Below are positions 44,048 through 53,829 of a DNA stretch of 64,000 nt, one piece after another; the stretch's first letter is position 1; every line of letters begins with the position of its first letter. The stretch is from Candidatus Methylacidiphilales bacterium (GTDB taxonomy: Bacteria > Verrucomicrobiota > Verrucomicrobiia > Methylacidiphilales > CAZTYG01): assembly GCA_033875315.1 (NCBI GenBank), contig JANRJG010000040.1:60581-124580 (forward strand), in the 5' to 3' direction. The translations under genes were made by a program, and so were the position numbers. A model generated the notes under the pieces. It had not been told where the DNA came from, made no database searches, and was given only the letters and a program-made list of their open reading frames with translations.

Positions 44048-46518
44048 CAGGCATAGCTATCCCGGAGGTTGTGGATGGTGAGGGAACGCTGGAATTGTTC
44101 ACGATTGGTTCGCTGCTTTGGGAAAAACTTCAACGGATGGTTTTTCCCGGGAAGAAGGGTCAACACGTTATCGTCAAACTCTCCGCGAATGCCGACTGCG
44201 TTCAGGCTGACACCAAAAGCGGGGCGGTTGGTGGCAAGGGTTAATTCGAGGACTCCGTCTTTTCCAATGCGGGATACGGACACTTTAATCGTCGGCTTCA
44301 GCAACTCACATTTTTTGTAAAGCGTCATGAAATGGGTGTTCCGGCTTGTGGTGCCAGGAGTTTTGAATTCCACATGGACGAAAACCGACGCGGGATCGGA
44401 AGCCAGATCGGCTGTTTTCAAACGCTTGAGGCATTTGGATCTGAGTCCGGGGAGTGTCGTACGGAACTGCAGCCGCTTCCGGGTTTTGCCGGAAAAATCC
44501 ATCACTTCAATCGACAGGGTTCCGGAAACAGTTTTCATCAGGTCACTACTCCCCCATACTTCCAGGATCCCATCGTTTTTTTGTTCTATCGAAACCAGCA
44601 CGGGGGCGAAAAACTTTTTTGCCATGTAATGGAGCAGTTTCCATTTGCCTCCATAGTTCAGTGATCCCCAGGAGCAGACCGGCCACATTTCGTTCAACTG
44701 CCAATAGAGAGCCCCCATGCAAACCGGACGCAACCGGCGGAAATGTTCCACCGCTGTTTTTATGGCTATTCCCTGTTGGAACTGGCTGAGGTAAACAAAG
44801 GCATCAAAACCATCCGGAAACCGGAAGTAACGGGTCATGTTCTCCGTGATGCGGGCATTCCCCCCGGGATTTTTCTGGTGGTGCTCCATGATGGGGGAGC
44901 CGACGTTCCACTGCTCCCGTGGCGCATACGTTTTGATGCTTTCCAGAGAGGGGAAGGATTGGTAGCCGAACTCGGAACAGAAGCGGGGTTGGATCTTCAG
45001 ATAATCCTCGAAGGGCTTGCTTTCGTGCCAGACGCTCCAGAAATGCATGTCTCCTCGTGAGTCATCATGCCAGCAATCAGAGTAATCGCCCGGCCCCCCG
45101 CAGGGGCTGCTGGGCCAGAATGTGCGGGTGGGGTCGAGTTTGCGAACGGTGTTTCCGAGCACCCCTTCGTTCAGTCGGTCATAGTCCACCAGGTAGCGGT
45201 CGCGGTTTTTTTTCGATTCCTCGTACCAGTTGAGGGCGCCGACATTTTCGTTGTTGCCACACCAAAGTGCCAGGCAGGTGCGATGCTGCAAACGTTTGAT
45301 CTGGTACTCGGCTTCGCTGCGGACGTTGGACAGGAACGTTTCGGTCGCGGGGTAAAGCGAGCAGGAGAACATGAAATCTTGCCAGACCAGAAGGCCCTTT
45401 TCATCGCACAGATCGTAAAAGTCATCACTCTCATAGCGTCCACCGCCCCAGACACGGAGCATATTCATATGAGCTTTTGCGGCGCTTTCCAGCAGATCTT
45501 CCAGAACGTCGCGGTTGACCCGGGCCGGAAGGGCGTCGGCCGGTATCCAGTTGGCACCCTTGGCAAAGATGGGCACACCATTGACCCGAAATTCAAGACT
45601 CAGTCCCTGGGCATCCTCTTGGAATCGGGTTTCCAGGTGGCGTAAACCGATGCGCTTTACCACTGACTCATGGCCTACGCTGACCCGGAGATCTTCGAGA
45701 GGTTGGTCGCCGTATCCATTGGGCCACCACAGGGAAGGATTTTTGACATGAAGGGTTGCTTTCAGGTGGTTCGAACCTGCGGTGTAAGAGAATAATCCGT
45801 TGGTTTTTTGACCGGCGAAGGAAAAAGCGTAAGTGGATTTACCGCTGCCGGAAGCTTGTATTTCGCAGGTGATTTCGAGATCAACTGTGCCCTTGTCATG
45901 TTTTTGGGTCACAAGGACATGTTCGATGCGCGGCGACGAGGTTGCGGCCAGATAGATGTCCCCATAAATGCCCGACACCATCAGGCAAGGGCCCCAGTCC
46001 CAGCCGGCATGGCATTGGGGTTTACGTATGAGATTACGGTGCTGAGATTGGATGGGAAACTGACTGTGGGGAATAGGATAGGGGAGAAGGGAGGCCTCCC
46101 GGGCTGCCATGATTTCCGCGGATTGGAATTCGATTCGGATCTCGTTCAGCCCCGTTTTCAACAGGTGGCGAACTTCCCATCGGTGGCGTTGGAAAGCATT
46201 GGCCGTTTTACCCGCCGCTTTCCCATTGATGAAAACGGTGGCTAAAGTATCCACGTTTTCCAGATTGAGAAAGACCCCGGGTGCCTTGAGGAAGTCCCGC
46301 GATGCCTTAAAAGAACGTTGATAGGTCCAGTTTTCCCGACCGACCCACTGGGCTTCCAATTCCTGGAGACCATAATACGGGTCCCGCAAATGACCGGCTT
46401 TCAACAACGCGCTGTGGGTGTCCCCGGGCAATTCCGCATCCAGTGTCAGATGGCGTCTCGGACAGTGTAGTTTCCAGGTTCCTTCTAGGCGGATGATGTT
46501 CATGGGTTTCGTGGTCAT
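44047..46518 (-). CDS. GH2 beta-mannosidase-like enzyme
   Basis: The 823-residue protein has the GH2 layout: N-terminal jelly-roll domain with beta-mannosidase-type LEGTWKLHC and WDWGPCL motifs, an immunoglobulin-like domain, and a TIM barrel. The acid/base motif WCGNNE has Glu424, the nucleophile motif CSEFGYQ has Glu516, and GALYWQLNEMWP near residue 615 is typical of beta-mannosidases. No signal peptide is seen. It removes beta-linked mannose from oligosaccharides in the cytoplasm, most likely. It is second in the GH3-GH2-GH29-GH28 operon, with 21 bases after GH3. Confidence 0.9.
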   Translation of the reverse strand: MTTKPMNIIRLEGTWKLHCPRRHLTLDAELPGDTHSALLKAGHLRDPYYGLQELEAQWVGRENWTYQRSFKASRDFLKAPGVFLNLENVDTLATVFINGKAAGKTANAFQRHRWEVRHLLKTGLNEIRIEFQSAEIMAAREASLLPYPIPHSQFPIQSQHRNLIRKPQCHAGWDWGPCLMVSGIYGDIYLAATSSPRIEHVLVTQKHDKGTVDLEITCEIQASGSGKSTYAFSFAGQKTNGLFSYTAGSNHLKATLHVKNPSLWWPNGYGDQPLEDLRVSVGHESVVKRIGLRHLETRFQEDAQGLSLEFRVNGVPIFAKGANWIPADALPARVNRDVLEDLLESAAKAHMNMLRVWGGGRYESDDFYDLCDEKGLLVWQDFMFSCSLYPATETFLSNVRSEAEYQIKRLQHRTCLALWCGNNENVGALNWYEESKKNRDRYLVDYDRLNEGVLGNTVRKLDPTRTFWPSSPCGGPGDYSDCWHDDSRGDMHFWSVWHESKPFEDYLKIQPRFCSEFGYQSFPSLESIKTYAPREQWNVGSPIMEHHQKNPGGNARITENMTRYFRFPDGFDAFVYLSQFQQGIAIKTAVEHFRRLRPVCMGALYWQLNEMWPVCSWGSLNYGGKWKLLHYMAKKFFAPVLVSIEQKNDGILEVWGSSDLMKTVSGTLSIEVMDFSGKTRKRLQFRTTLPGLRSKCLKRLKTADLASDPASVFVHVEFKTPGTTSRNTHFMTLYKKCELLKPTIKVSVSRIGKDGVLELTLATNRPAFGVSLNAVGIRGEFDDNVLTLLPGKNHPLKFFPKQRTNREQFQRSLTIHNLRDSYA

Positions 46519-46539
46519 TAGGAAAAGAAGTCGTTAGGA

Positions 46540-48399
46540 TCAGAGGCCCGACAGGGGGCCACACACTTGGGAAAAACCCGAATCCTCGGGCAAGTGGACG
46601 GGTAGTATTCCGGCAAAGGGAATCCGGCCCAACAGGGCGGATGCCGCGGCTCTTTGTGCTGCATCGTGTCCGGCGTAGGTGCAGATCAGATTCGGCAAGA
46701 CGGGGATTTCCCAGGCCACATAGGGGCTTCCCAGAGAAAGAAAGTAGCAGGGAAAATGCGAAAAAATCCGCACTAAGTCGAGGGACTGTATGGCGTTATA
46801 AGAAATGCGGCCGCTGTTGCGGCCCGCCATGGGGCCGTTTCGGAAAACATACAAAACCGCATCGCAACAGGACACGGCGCGTTCATAGTCGGAAAGGTTC
46901 TCCACCCATTGCACTACGTAGCCTCCTTTTTCGAGTTCCTCCGCCAAGGCGGCTTTCGGGCGGGAATGCACAGGGTTTGACCCAAGTGTGGGCTGGACTC
47001 CGGGATCGGTGTTCGACGCCGCATCCACGACTGCCAGTTTGCCCAAATCTGAAACATCACGTGGCAGGTCAAAAACGAGGATTTTCGATCCACGGGGAAG
47101 TTTAATGGGAAACAGGCGGTTCCGGTCTTGGATGAGGGTGACCGATTTTTCCGCCACCTGACGCACGGTATGTTCGTGGCGGTTGGCAAAGGCGGCGGCG
47201 GAGGCTGATTCATCTGGCAGAACGGGGGCCGGTGGGGTCAATCCGACCTTTGCCTTCAATTCCAGTATTCGGCGCACTGAGGCGTCCAATCTTTCCCGGG
47301 TCAATTCACCCCGGTCCATCGCTTTGAGAAATGTATCGGCAGCGGCGGGCAGATTTTCCACGAACAACACCACATCGGAACCTGTGAGCACATTGGCCAG
47401 GGCCAGGTCGGCTTCTGATTTGAAATGTCCGGCCAGCCCGCCCATACCGATGGCATCTGAGACAATGACCCCCGTAAACCCCATCTCGTTGCGCAAGAGA
47501 TCGATTTGGATACGGGAATCGGCGGTGGCGGGGAGGAACAATCCGGTATTTGGGTTTCGGCCGGACCGCGCACTCCAAGCCAGATGACCCACCATCACAC
47601 TCCAGGGGCCTGCTTCGAGCCCCGCCCGGAAAACTTTTCCATAAGTGGACTGCCAGGCTTCTTCCGTGAGGGGATTCACCGCGGTGGTGATATGCTGGTC
47701 CCGGGAGTCCATGCCGTCGCCTGGAAAATGCTTGAGCGTGGCGGCCAAACCATGGTCCTGCATTCCACGGAGGTAGGCTGATACGAGGGCGCCCACTCGT
47801 TCGGGATCTGATCCGAAAGATCGGATGTTGGTGATGGGATTATCGGGATTGAAGTTGAGATCAGCCACGGGGGCAAAACTCCAACGCACGCCGCAGGCAC
47901 GACATTGTAGGGCAGCCACGCGGCCCACCTCATAGGCCAGGGTGCAGGCTTCTTGCAAATCGGCTATTGCCCCCAAGGCCATGGCCGAGCCGAAAGCTAC
48001 CCCCTCGGCGGGGGTATTGGGACCACATTCGCTGTCGCCGGAGAAGATGACGGGTACCTTTTGGCCCTCCGTGGCCTGTCTAGCCAAATCGCGCAGTTGC
48101 TTCCAAGGACGTCCGGCCATGAAGGCCCCGCCTGCCTGATTGAAACGCACCCGATCAACCAGGGTTTGCTGTGGGATTCGTTGGTCCCAATGGGTCAACG
48201 TGGTCTGGAATAACTGGTTGATTTTTTCCCGGTCGGAGAGTTCACGCAGGGTTTTTTCCACCCATATTCTGGCATCCGGTTGCAGCATATCCCTTAAGGG
48301 ATGGGTCGGTTCCTTTGCTGACGTTTCGTTTATGGGCATTAACGGTGGGGACACGGGAGGTGGATTTTTAAGGGTAATTAGGGAAGAATTAGAGTTCAA
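46540..48399 (-). CDS. GH3 family beta-glycosidase (NagZ-like catalytic domain)
   Basis: A two-domain GH3 enzyme of 619 residues. The catalytic barrel shows QAGGAFMAG, SGDSECGP, KHFPGDGMDS (near residue 226, the histidine-bearing loop of NagZ-type enzymes) and the nucleophile motif VSDAIGMGG with Asp315. A C-terminal alpha/beta sandwich follows (residues 430-619). The histidine loop suggests the beta-N-acetylglucosaminidase or phosphorylase-like branch of GH3, but beta-glucosidase cannot be excluded. No signal peptide is visible. Several in-frame ATGs occur in the first 40 codons, so the start is uncertain. It leads the operon. Confidence 0.85.
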   Translation of the reverse strand: MNSNSSLITLKNPPPVSPPLMPINETSAKEPTHPLRDMLQPDARIWVEKTLRELSDREKINQLFQTTLTHWDQRIPQQTLVDRVRFNQAGGAFMAGRPWKQLRDLARQATEGQKVPVIFSGDSECGPNTPAEGVAFGSAMALGAIADLQEACTLAYEVGRVAALQCRACGVRWSFAPVADLNFNPDNPITNIRSFGSDPERVGALVSAYLRGMQDHGLAATLKHFPGDGMDSRDQHITTAVNPLTEEAWQSTYGKVFRAGLEAGPWSVMVGHLAWSARSGRNPNTGLFLPATADSRIQIDLLRNEMGFTGVIVSDAIGMGGLAGHFKSEADLALANVLTGSDVVLFVENLPAAADTFLKAMDRGELTRERLDASVRRILELKAKVGLTPPAPVLPDESASAAAFANRHEHTVRQVAEKSVTLIQDRNRLFPIKLPRGSKILVFDLPRDVSDLGKLAVVDAASNTDPGVQPTLGSNPVHSRPKAALAEELEKGGYVVQWVENLSDYERAVSCCDAVLYVFRNGPMAGRNSGRISYNAIQSLDLVRIFSHFPCYFLSLGSPYVAWEIPVLPNLICTYAGHDAAQRAAASALLGRIPFAGILPVHLPEDSGFSQVCGPLSGL

Positions 48400-48422
48400 A
48401 GTGACATATCTCTAATATCAGT

Positions 48423-48487
48423 TGTCGAATAAATGTCGAAGTTTATTTGGCTCTTTGGAGACAGTTTGAGCTTGGCTCCTTGAAGAC
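48423..48487. promoter_or_regulatory. Two pairs of direct repeats between the divergent GH operons
   Basis: TGTCGAA occurs at 48423-48429 and 48434-48440, an 11-base period, which places both on one face of the helix. A second pair, TTGGCTC(T/C)TTG(G/A)AGAC, occurs at 48447-48462 and 48472-48487, 25 bases apart. Such tandem half-sites suit AraC-type or response-regulator activators that control both divergent operons. No regulator gene is in the window. Confidence 0.5.
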
Positions 48488-48521
48488 GACGGGACTTTAA
48501 GCACAGCATGCGGAAAAAACC

Positions 48522-48549
48522 TTGATTTTTACATTTCGGATTCTACTTT
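48522..48549 (+). promoter_or_regulatory. Candidate promoter of the 1425-residue enzyme gene
   Basis: TTGATT and TACTTT separated by 16 bases, about 50 bases before the ATG at 48600 and directly downstream of the repeat pairs. A weak sigma-70 match consistent with activator-dependent transcription. Confidence 0.3.
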
Positions 48550-48599
48550 CAGTTAAGCGACCCCGTCCACTACCAAAACCTGATAGGGCCTCCCAACCG

Positions 48600-51500
48600 A
48601 TGAAAACAACACCACAAAAAAACGCGCTTGTAAAAATATCACTTGCAGCAGTGCTTGCGCTCCTTTTCTTGCCGAAGGTCCGCGGCGCTGACGAATTGTC
48701 GTTAATTTTCGACAAGGAACCGAAAGAAAACGGGTTGACGTTTATTCGCGACCGATTGACCCCGGAGACGATCAACATCGAAGGCCAAGCCTGCGAGGCT
48801 TGGAAGTCCGGTCATCAGTCTGTGGTGGCTGATGATTGGGCTCGTTCCTTTTTGATCAAAGTGACCGACCCCCGGTTCCGCGATGGCAAGAAGCCCCTGG
48901 TGGATGTGGAAATTGTGTATTGCCACGAAGCCAACACCAAAGTGGAGGTCTTTGCCGATTCCGGGGCCGGCAATGCATTGGTAGCGACCGGATGGGGCAA
49001 TGAAAAAAAATGGAAGACGATCAAGTTCCGCTTGAAGGATGCCTTCTTCGGTTCCCGTGATTTTGCCAACGATCAGAAGAAACTTCCGGTAGATGGCTAC
49101 GATCTCCGGATCAACGCGGCCGCGGGGGACTTCTACCTGCGATCGGTCAAAATCACCGGATACGATGTTTCGGACAATCCGGATTATGCCGAGTTATTGA
49201 AGATTGAGGGAGTGACGCCCGAGGGGGGAAATTTTGTGGCCGGAGAGGGAAAGGCCAAGAAGGTGGTTTGGAACATCCGCAATGAGGCCCTGAAGCCGAC
49301 CGAGACGGATTGGCAGATCAAGGTGTTGAACGCCGAAGGCAAGACAGTGCGCGAAGTCAAAGGTCGTTCCGCTTTGGCGGCCGGGACCACCAGCGCCCTC
49401 GAAGCAGAAGTGCCCACGGCCGAGCTCGGACCCGGATTTTATGCCTTGGAGCTTCGCGCCTATCCACCCCGTGCCGCTCCCGAGAAACCCTGGTTTGAAG
49501 ACCGCCGGGAACTCATTATTCCCGATCCTTACGAACTGTTTGTGCTTTTTGACAAAGAACCGGTCAGCCGTGGGTTGGAGTTTGCCCCACGAAACGTTTC
49601 CCCCCAAACGTTCAATCAAGAAACAGGCACGGTTTCAGCATGGAGTGCCGCCGGGGGGTCTTCTGATGAATTTCCCTGGGCGCGTTCGTGGTATTTCCGG
49701 GTGACCGATCCCAAATTTCTCTCCGGAGCCCAGGCGGCGGTGGATGTGGAAATTGTCTATCGCTATGAGGCCAACGCTCCGGTCAATGTGATCGTGGACA
49801 CCGCCGAGGGCCCCAAACAGGTGGCGGGGGGATGGGGGAACAACCCCGGATTCCAGACGTTGCGGTTCCGGTTGGATAATGCATTTTTCGGACAGCGTGT
49901 GCCCGGGTCTAAAACCCCCGCGGCAGGGGAAAAGGGATACGATTTCCGGCTGAATGCATTCAACACCGATGTGGCCATCCGCAGCATCCGGGTGAAGGGT
50001 TACGACCTTTCGGACAAGCCCGACTGGAAACGATTGGCCCGTCTGGAAAAGATCACCGGCGACAAGGACATCTTTGCCTTTGCCAAGGGAGAAAAGGCCT
50101 CCCTCCATTTTCACATGCGGAATCTTGCGCTGAAGCCAGTGGATCTGGCCTACAACTTCCAACTGCTGAGTCCGGATGGGGTGGCGCTGGGATCGTCCGA
50201 GGGCAACCTTACACTCAAACCCGGCCAAGCCGATGCCATCCATTATCCCGTGGGCACGGAAAAGCTCCCCTACGGAGTTTATACCATCCGGTTGAAAACG
50301 GATGCGAAAACGCCGACGGGCTTTGAGAATCTCTATGAACACGAGACTTCCTTCGCCATCCACAGTCCGGTGGTTTTACCGAAAGCGGGAGACAAGGAAT
50401 TTCTTTATGGATTGGATGTGGTGCAGGGATCTCCGCTGGACCATCCGGCCTTCGTCCAGTGGGCCACGGTGATGGGCGTGGACATCTTCCGCAACGGCGG
50501 CCCGGCCATCACGGATTTCGCCGCCATGGACAAGGCCCTGGAAATTTATGGCAAAGCGGGGTTGAGCACCCAGATGATGCCGGAACCGCGTTACAATCCG
50601 GATGCCAAACAGCGGGCCGCCGCAGTGGCGGAACTGGCCGGCCAAGCCGAAGCCTTTGCCGCCCGTTACAAGGACCGTGTGACCTACTACGAATTGGGCA
50701 ACGAGCCCGATCTGACTTTCTTCTATCCGGGTCCCATCGAGGATTACCTGGAAGGATTCGTCACCCTCCGCGATGCCATCAAACGGGGTAATCCTGGGGC
50801 CAAAGTGATGAATGGCGGGCTGGCTTTCTTTGGTGAAGACGGGATGCGTCGTTCCAAGTCCTTTGTCGAGAAGGTGCCGAAATCGAAAATCGACATTCTG
50901 GCCTATCACGGTCACGGGCCGGGGGCGGATTCGGAGCGGAAAGCCTATGAGCGGATTGCCGCCATCATCCGTGGCACGGACAAGGCAGACAAGCCACTAG
51001 CAGACACTGAATCGGGCTTTGCCGCCAAAACGGCACGCCAAGAAAGAATCCAAGCCCGCACGGCGATTCAAAAGCTGGTTTACGCCCAATCCGTGGGTTC
51101 CCCGTTGTTTTATTGGTTCCGGCTCTATTTCACCGGTGCCGAAGCCTCTTATTCTTCATTGAAAACACCCCAAGAACCGCGTCCGGTCATTCTGGCCTAC
51201 CGCACCACGGTGGAAATGCTCCGGGGGTATCAATTCAGCCGGCTGTTCGATTTTGACCAGTCGGGCGCCGAGGGTTACGTCTTCGAGAAACCCAACGGCC
51301 AGGGAAATGTCCTCGTGACCTGGGGGGGCGAGGAAAACACCGTTTACCGTACATTGGAATTGGGAGGTCTCCGGGACACGGACAAGGGGGTGGTGTCGGC
51401 AGATTTATTCGGAAACAGAAAGGTGCGCCGGGCCAGCAAAGATGGGGTGTTGTCAATCGGTGTGGGGGCCGATCCGCTTTTCATCTCCTGGCAGGGAAAC

Positions 51501-52877
51501 GCCAAAGCGTTGAAAGTTCTGCCCTCGTCCATTGAGGCGGATCCTGTGGTCAATTTGCTGCCTGGAAAACAAACCCCGGTGCGGGTCAAGGTTCGCAACC
51601 CAGGGAAATCGCCCGCCAAGGCCCAACTGTCCTATGAGATAGCTGGAACCCCAGTTTCCGGAACCCAGGAAGTCGCGTTGCCGGGGAGTGGTGAAGCCGT
51701 GGCCAAAGTGGATATCAATTTGAATCCCACCGGGACTGCCCTGGCATGGCCGGTCAACTGGATGGTTTATACCGGATTTGGAGAAGGTGATTTCGACCCT
51801 GCCACGTTCAAGCAGATACCCCAAAGTTTGACCGTCAAAGGTCGTGAGATCAAGGGACGCCTGCTGCCTCTCCAGGACCAGATTCTCAATATCTCCGCCC
51901 TCGGCGGAGGACCGAAAGAACGTCAGGCCGCGCTGGTATTTGCCGAAGTGGAGAGTCCCTCCGAACAGACCGTGAAGCTGGGGGCTTCGGCCGACTGGTG
52001 GATGGCCTGCTATGTCAATGGCGTTAAGGTTCTCGATACACTGAAGGAAGGCAACCAAGGGGGCTATTCGATCGATGACCACGTAGTCGAAGCCAAACTG
52101 CGCAAAGGCACCAATTTGGTGACCTTCCTCGTCCTGAGTGGCAGCCAGGGCTGGAAACTGCTCACGGCCGGACCGGCCGAGCTGGAAAAAGAAAAGATGG
52201 GCTCGGACGGCCCGAAAGAAATCAAGTGGACCTTGCGTCTGGACGGTTCGGAAGTCGCCACCCAGGCCAGTGGCCTGCGCTTCCTCCAGCCGCTGGAAGA
52301 ACTCAAAGGATCCGTTCTGGCCATGACGGCCGAGGCCTGGTTGAAGCAACCCCGGACGGGCATCCTCGATCCGGGCGGTATCAAGAATTACTTTGATGCC
52401 TTCCCGGACAGCTCGAACTGGTACCAGGGCGAGGATGATCTCAGCGGATCGGTTTGGCTTGGACTTGATCCTGATTCGTTCGTTGTGGTGGTGGATGTGC
52501 GGGACAACAAGGACTTGCCCGCTTCCAACGCGAAAGACCTGAACAAGAGTGACTCGGTGGACATTGCCCTTCAACCGGCCGGGGGCAAGTTGAGCGTCAT
52601 CCGGGTGGGACGGGTCGGGGTGGCTGTTGCATCCAGCACGCTGGAAGGGGCGGAATTACCGGCCAAGGCGGTGGTCGACCGGGTGGCGGGAAACCACACG
52701 TTGTATCGTCTCACAGTGCCGAAAGCCGCGCTGACTTCCGGAACCCTGTATGTGAATGTTCGGGTGAACGATGCCGATGTGGCCGGGGTGGAATTGAAAC
52801 AAAACCTCACCTGGCGTCCGATCTGGTCCGACAAAAAACCGGATCCCCGGTTGTGGACCCCGGTGGTGCTTCCCTGA
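48600..52877 (+). CDS. Large secreted multidomain glycosidase-like protein (clan-A-type barrel, duplicated N-terminal modules, CBM9-like end)
   Basis: The 1425-residue product starts with a signal peptide (residues 1-30, cleavage after VRG-A). Two homologous modules of about 275 residues follow: each opens with LxxxFDKEP, contains WARS..F.VTDP and VDVEIVY.YEAN stretches and ends with GYD(V/L)SDxPD. A TIM-barrel-like domain around residues 600-950 has YYELGNEPD with a candidate acid/base Glu702 and LADTESGF with candidate nucleophile Glu804, as in clan-A glycosidases. Further beta domains follow (with an NPGKSPAKA linker type), and the last 160 residues resemble a CBM9-type module (VWLGLDPDSFVV, SDSVDIAL). 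It is the only clearly exported enzyme of the locus, so it may make the first cuts outside the cytoplasm. I cannot place it in a numbered GH family. Confidence 0.8.
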   Translation: MKTTPQKNALVKISLAAVLALLFLPKVRGADELSLIFDKEPKENGLTFIRDRLTPETINIEGQACEAWKSGHQSVVADDWARSFLIKVTDPRFRDGKKPLVDVEIVYCHEANTKVEVFADSGAGNALVATGWGNEKKWKTIKFRLKDAFFGSRDFANDQKKLPVDGYDLRINAAAGDFYLRSVKITGYDVSDNPDYAELLKIEGVTPEGGNFVAGEGKAKKVVWNIRNEALKPTETDWQIKVLNAEGKTVREVKGRSALAAGTTSALEAEVPTAELGPGFYALELRAYPPRAAPEKPWFEDRRELIIPDPYELFVLFDKEPVSRGLEFAPRNVSPQTFNQETGTVSAWSAAGGSSDEFPWARSWYFRVTDPKFLSGAQAAVDVEIVYRYEANAPVNVIVDTAEGPKQVAGGWGNNPGFQTLRFRLDNAFFGQRVPGSKTPAAGEKGYDFRLNAFNTDVAIRSIRVKGYDLSDKPDWKRLARLEKITGDKDIFAFAKGEKASLHFHMRNLALKPVDLAYNFQLLSPDGVALGSSEGNLTLKPGQADAIHYPVGTEKLPYGVYTIRLKTDAKTPTGFENLYEHETSFAIHSPVVLPKAGDKEFLYGLDVVQGSPLDHPAFVQWATVMGVDIFRNGGPAITDFAAMDKALEIYGKAGLSTQMMPEPRYNPDAKQRAAAVAELAGQAEAFAARYKDRVTYYELGNEPDLTFFYPGPIEDYLEGFVTLRDAIKRGNPGAKVMNGGLAFFGEDGMRRSKSFVEKVPKSKIDILAYHGHGPGADSERKAYERIAAIIRGTDKADKPLADTESGFAAKTARQERIQARTAIQKLVYAQSVGSPLFYWFRLYFTGAEASYSSLKTPQEPRPVILAYRTTVEMLRGYQFSRLFDFDQSGAEGYVFEKPNGQGNVLVTWGGEENTVYRTLELGGLRDTDKGVVSADLFGNRKVRRASKDGVLSIGVGADPLFISWQGNAKALKVLPSSIEADPVVNLLPGKQTPVRVKVRNPGKSPAKAQLSYEIAGTPVSGTQEVALPGSGEAVAKVDINLNPTGTALAWPVNWMVYTGFGEGDFDPATFKQIPQSLTVKGREIKGRLLPLQDQILNISALGGGPKERQAALVFAEVESPSEQTVKLGASADWWMACYVNGVKVLDTLKEGNQGGYSIDDHVVEAKLRKGTNLVTFLVLSGSQGWKLLTAGPAELEKEKMGSDGPKEIKWTLRLDGSEVATQASGLRFLQPLEELKGSVLAMTAEAWLKQPRTGILDPGGIKNYFDAFPDSSNWYQGEDDLSGSVWLGLDPDSFVVVVDVRDNKDLPASNAKDLNKSDSVDIALQPAGGKLSVIRVGRVGVAVASSTLEGAELPAKAVVDRVAGNHTLYRLTVPKAALTSGTLYVNVRVNDADVAGVELKQNLTWRPIWSDKKPDPRLWTPVVLP

Positions 52878-52891
52878 ATCCGGGCCTGAAG

Positions 52892-53791
52892 ATGGCAAAC
52901 GCGGAGTTGATCGAGAAGAGGAGCGGACTGGGGGAGTTCCGCGTCCCGGGGGAATACTACAAGGATTTCTTCCTCCTCAAGGATGGGGAAACTTACCACC
53001 TGTTTTACAATGTGGGGAAGGCGGATGATTGTTCGCAGCAATGGCACTTGCCGGGCAATGAAAAGTGTTTCGGTCATGCCACCAGTACCGATTTGCGAAG
53101 CTGGGAGATCCATCCCCGGATTCTACCGGTGGTTCCCGCCACGTGGGAAAGCCAGGTGGTCAGTGCTCCCTGTGTGTTCCGTCACGCCAACCAGTGGCAG
53201 ATGCTTTACACTGGTTTCGATGACCAACTCACGGAATGGCTCGGGTTGGCCTCCAGTGCCGATCTTTTCCAATGGCAGCGTCACGAGGAGAATCCGGTGT
53301 ATTCCGGTCCTTCGTGGACCGCCTGGCGGGAAGGGGTTTGGGCGGATTGCCGCGACCCGCATGTGATCCATCATGATGGGGTCTTCTTGATGTATACTTG
53401 TGTGCTCCACGGCAACGGGCGTGGGGCTGTTGCGCTGGCCCGTTCGCATGACCTTCTTGAATGGGAGGACTTGGGCGCGGTCCTACAGACTGATCCGGTT
53501 CCTGAAAGCCCCAACGTATTTGAGCATTCTTGCAAGTGGTATCTGATAACCAGTGCGGGTGGCGCCGGGGCCTTCATGGCGAACTCGCCCTACGGGCCAT
53601 GGGAACCCATCCCCATGCAACTTCCCGTAGATTGGTATGCCTGGGAGATATTGCACGAAACCCATACAGGAAAGGAAGGCTATGTCATCGGCGCCTTTTA
53701 TTGGCAACTCAATGGAAATTTTATTCGCTTCTGGGAATTGGATTTTGAGGGGTATCTGCCTGTGATCAGGGATAGGTATCCGGCGCAATAA
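52892..53791 (+). CDS. Five-bladed-propeller glycosidase, GH43/GH32-like
   Basis: The 299-residue protein repeats the propeller-blade pattern of clan J/F hydrolases: YYKDFFLLKDGETYHLFYNVG near residue 22, FGHATSTDLRSWE, LGLASSADLFQWQ and the second acid motif DCRDPHVI near residue 150. Such folds hydrolyse arabinosides, xylosides, galactosides or fructosides; substrate cannot be told. No signal peptide is seen. The ATG at 52892, after a GGGCCTGAAG element, is used; a start 13 codons upstream would overlap the preceding gene. It lies between the large secreted enzyme and the ADP-ribosylglycohydrolase. Confidence 0.78.
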   Translation: MANAELIEKRSGLGEFRVPGEYYKDFFLLKDGETYHLFYNVGKADDCSQQWHLPGNEKCFGHATSTDLRSWEIHPRILPVVPATWESQVVSAPCVFRHANQWQMLYTGFDDQLTEWLGLASSADLFQWQRHEENPVYSGPSWTAWREGVWADCRDPHVIHHDGVFLMYTCVLHGNGRGAVALARSHDLLEWEDLGAVLQTDPVPESPNVFEHSCKWYLITSAGGAGAFMANSPYGPWEPIPMQLPVDWYAWEILHETHTGKEGYVIGAFYWQLNGNFIRFWELDFEGYLPVIRDRYPAQ

Positions 53792-53829
53792 ACCAATTCC
53801 ACCCCGTCTGTAATCAGAACCGCAAATCG

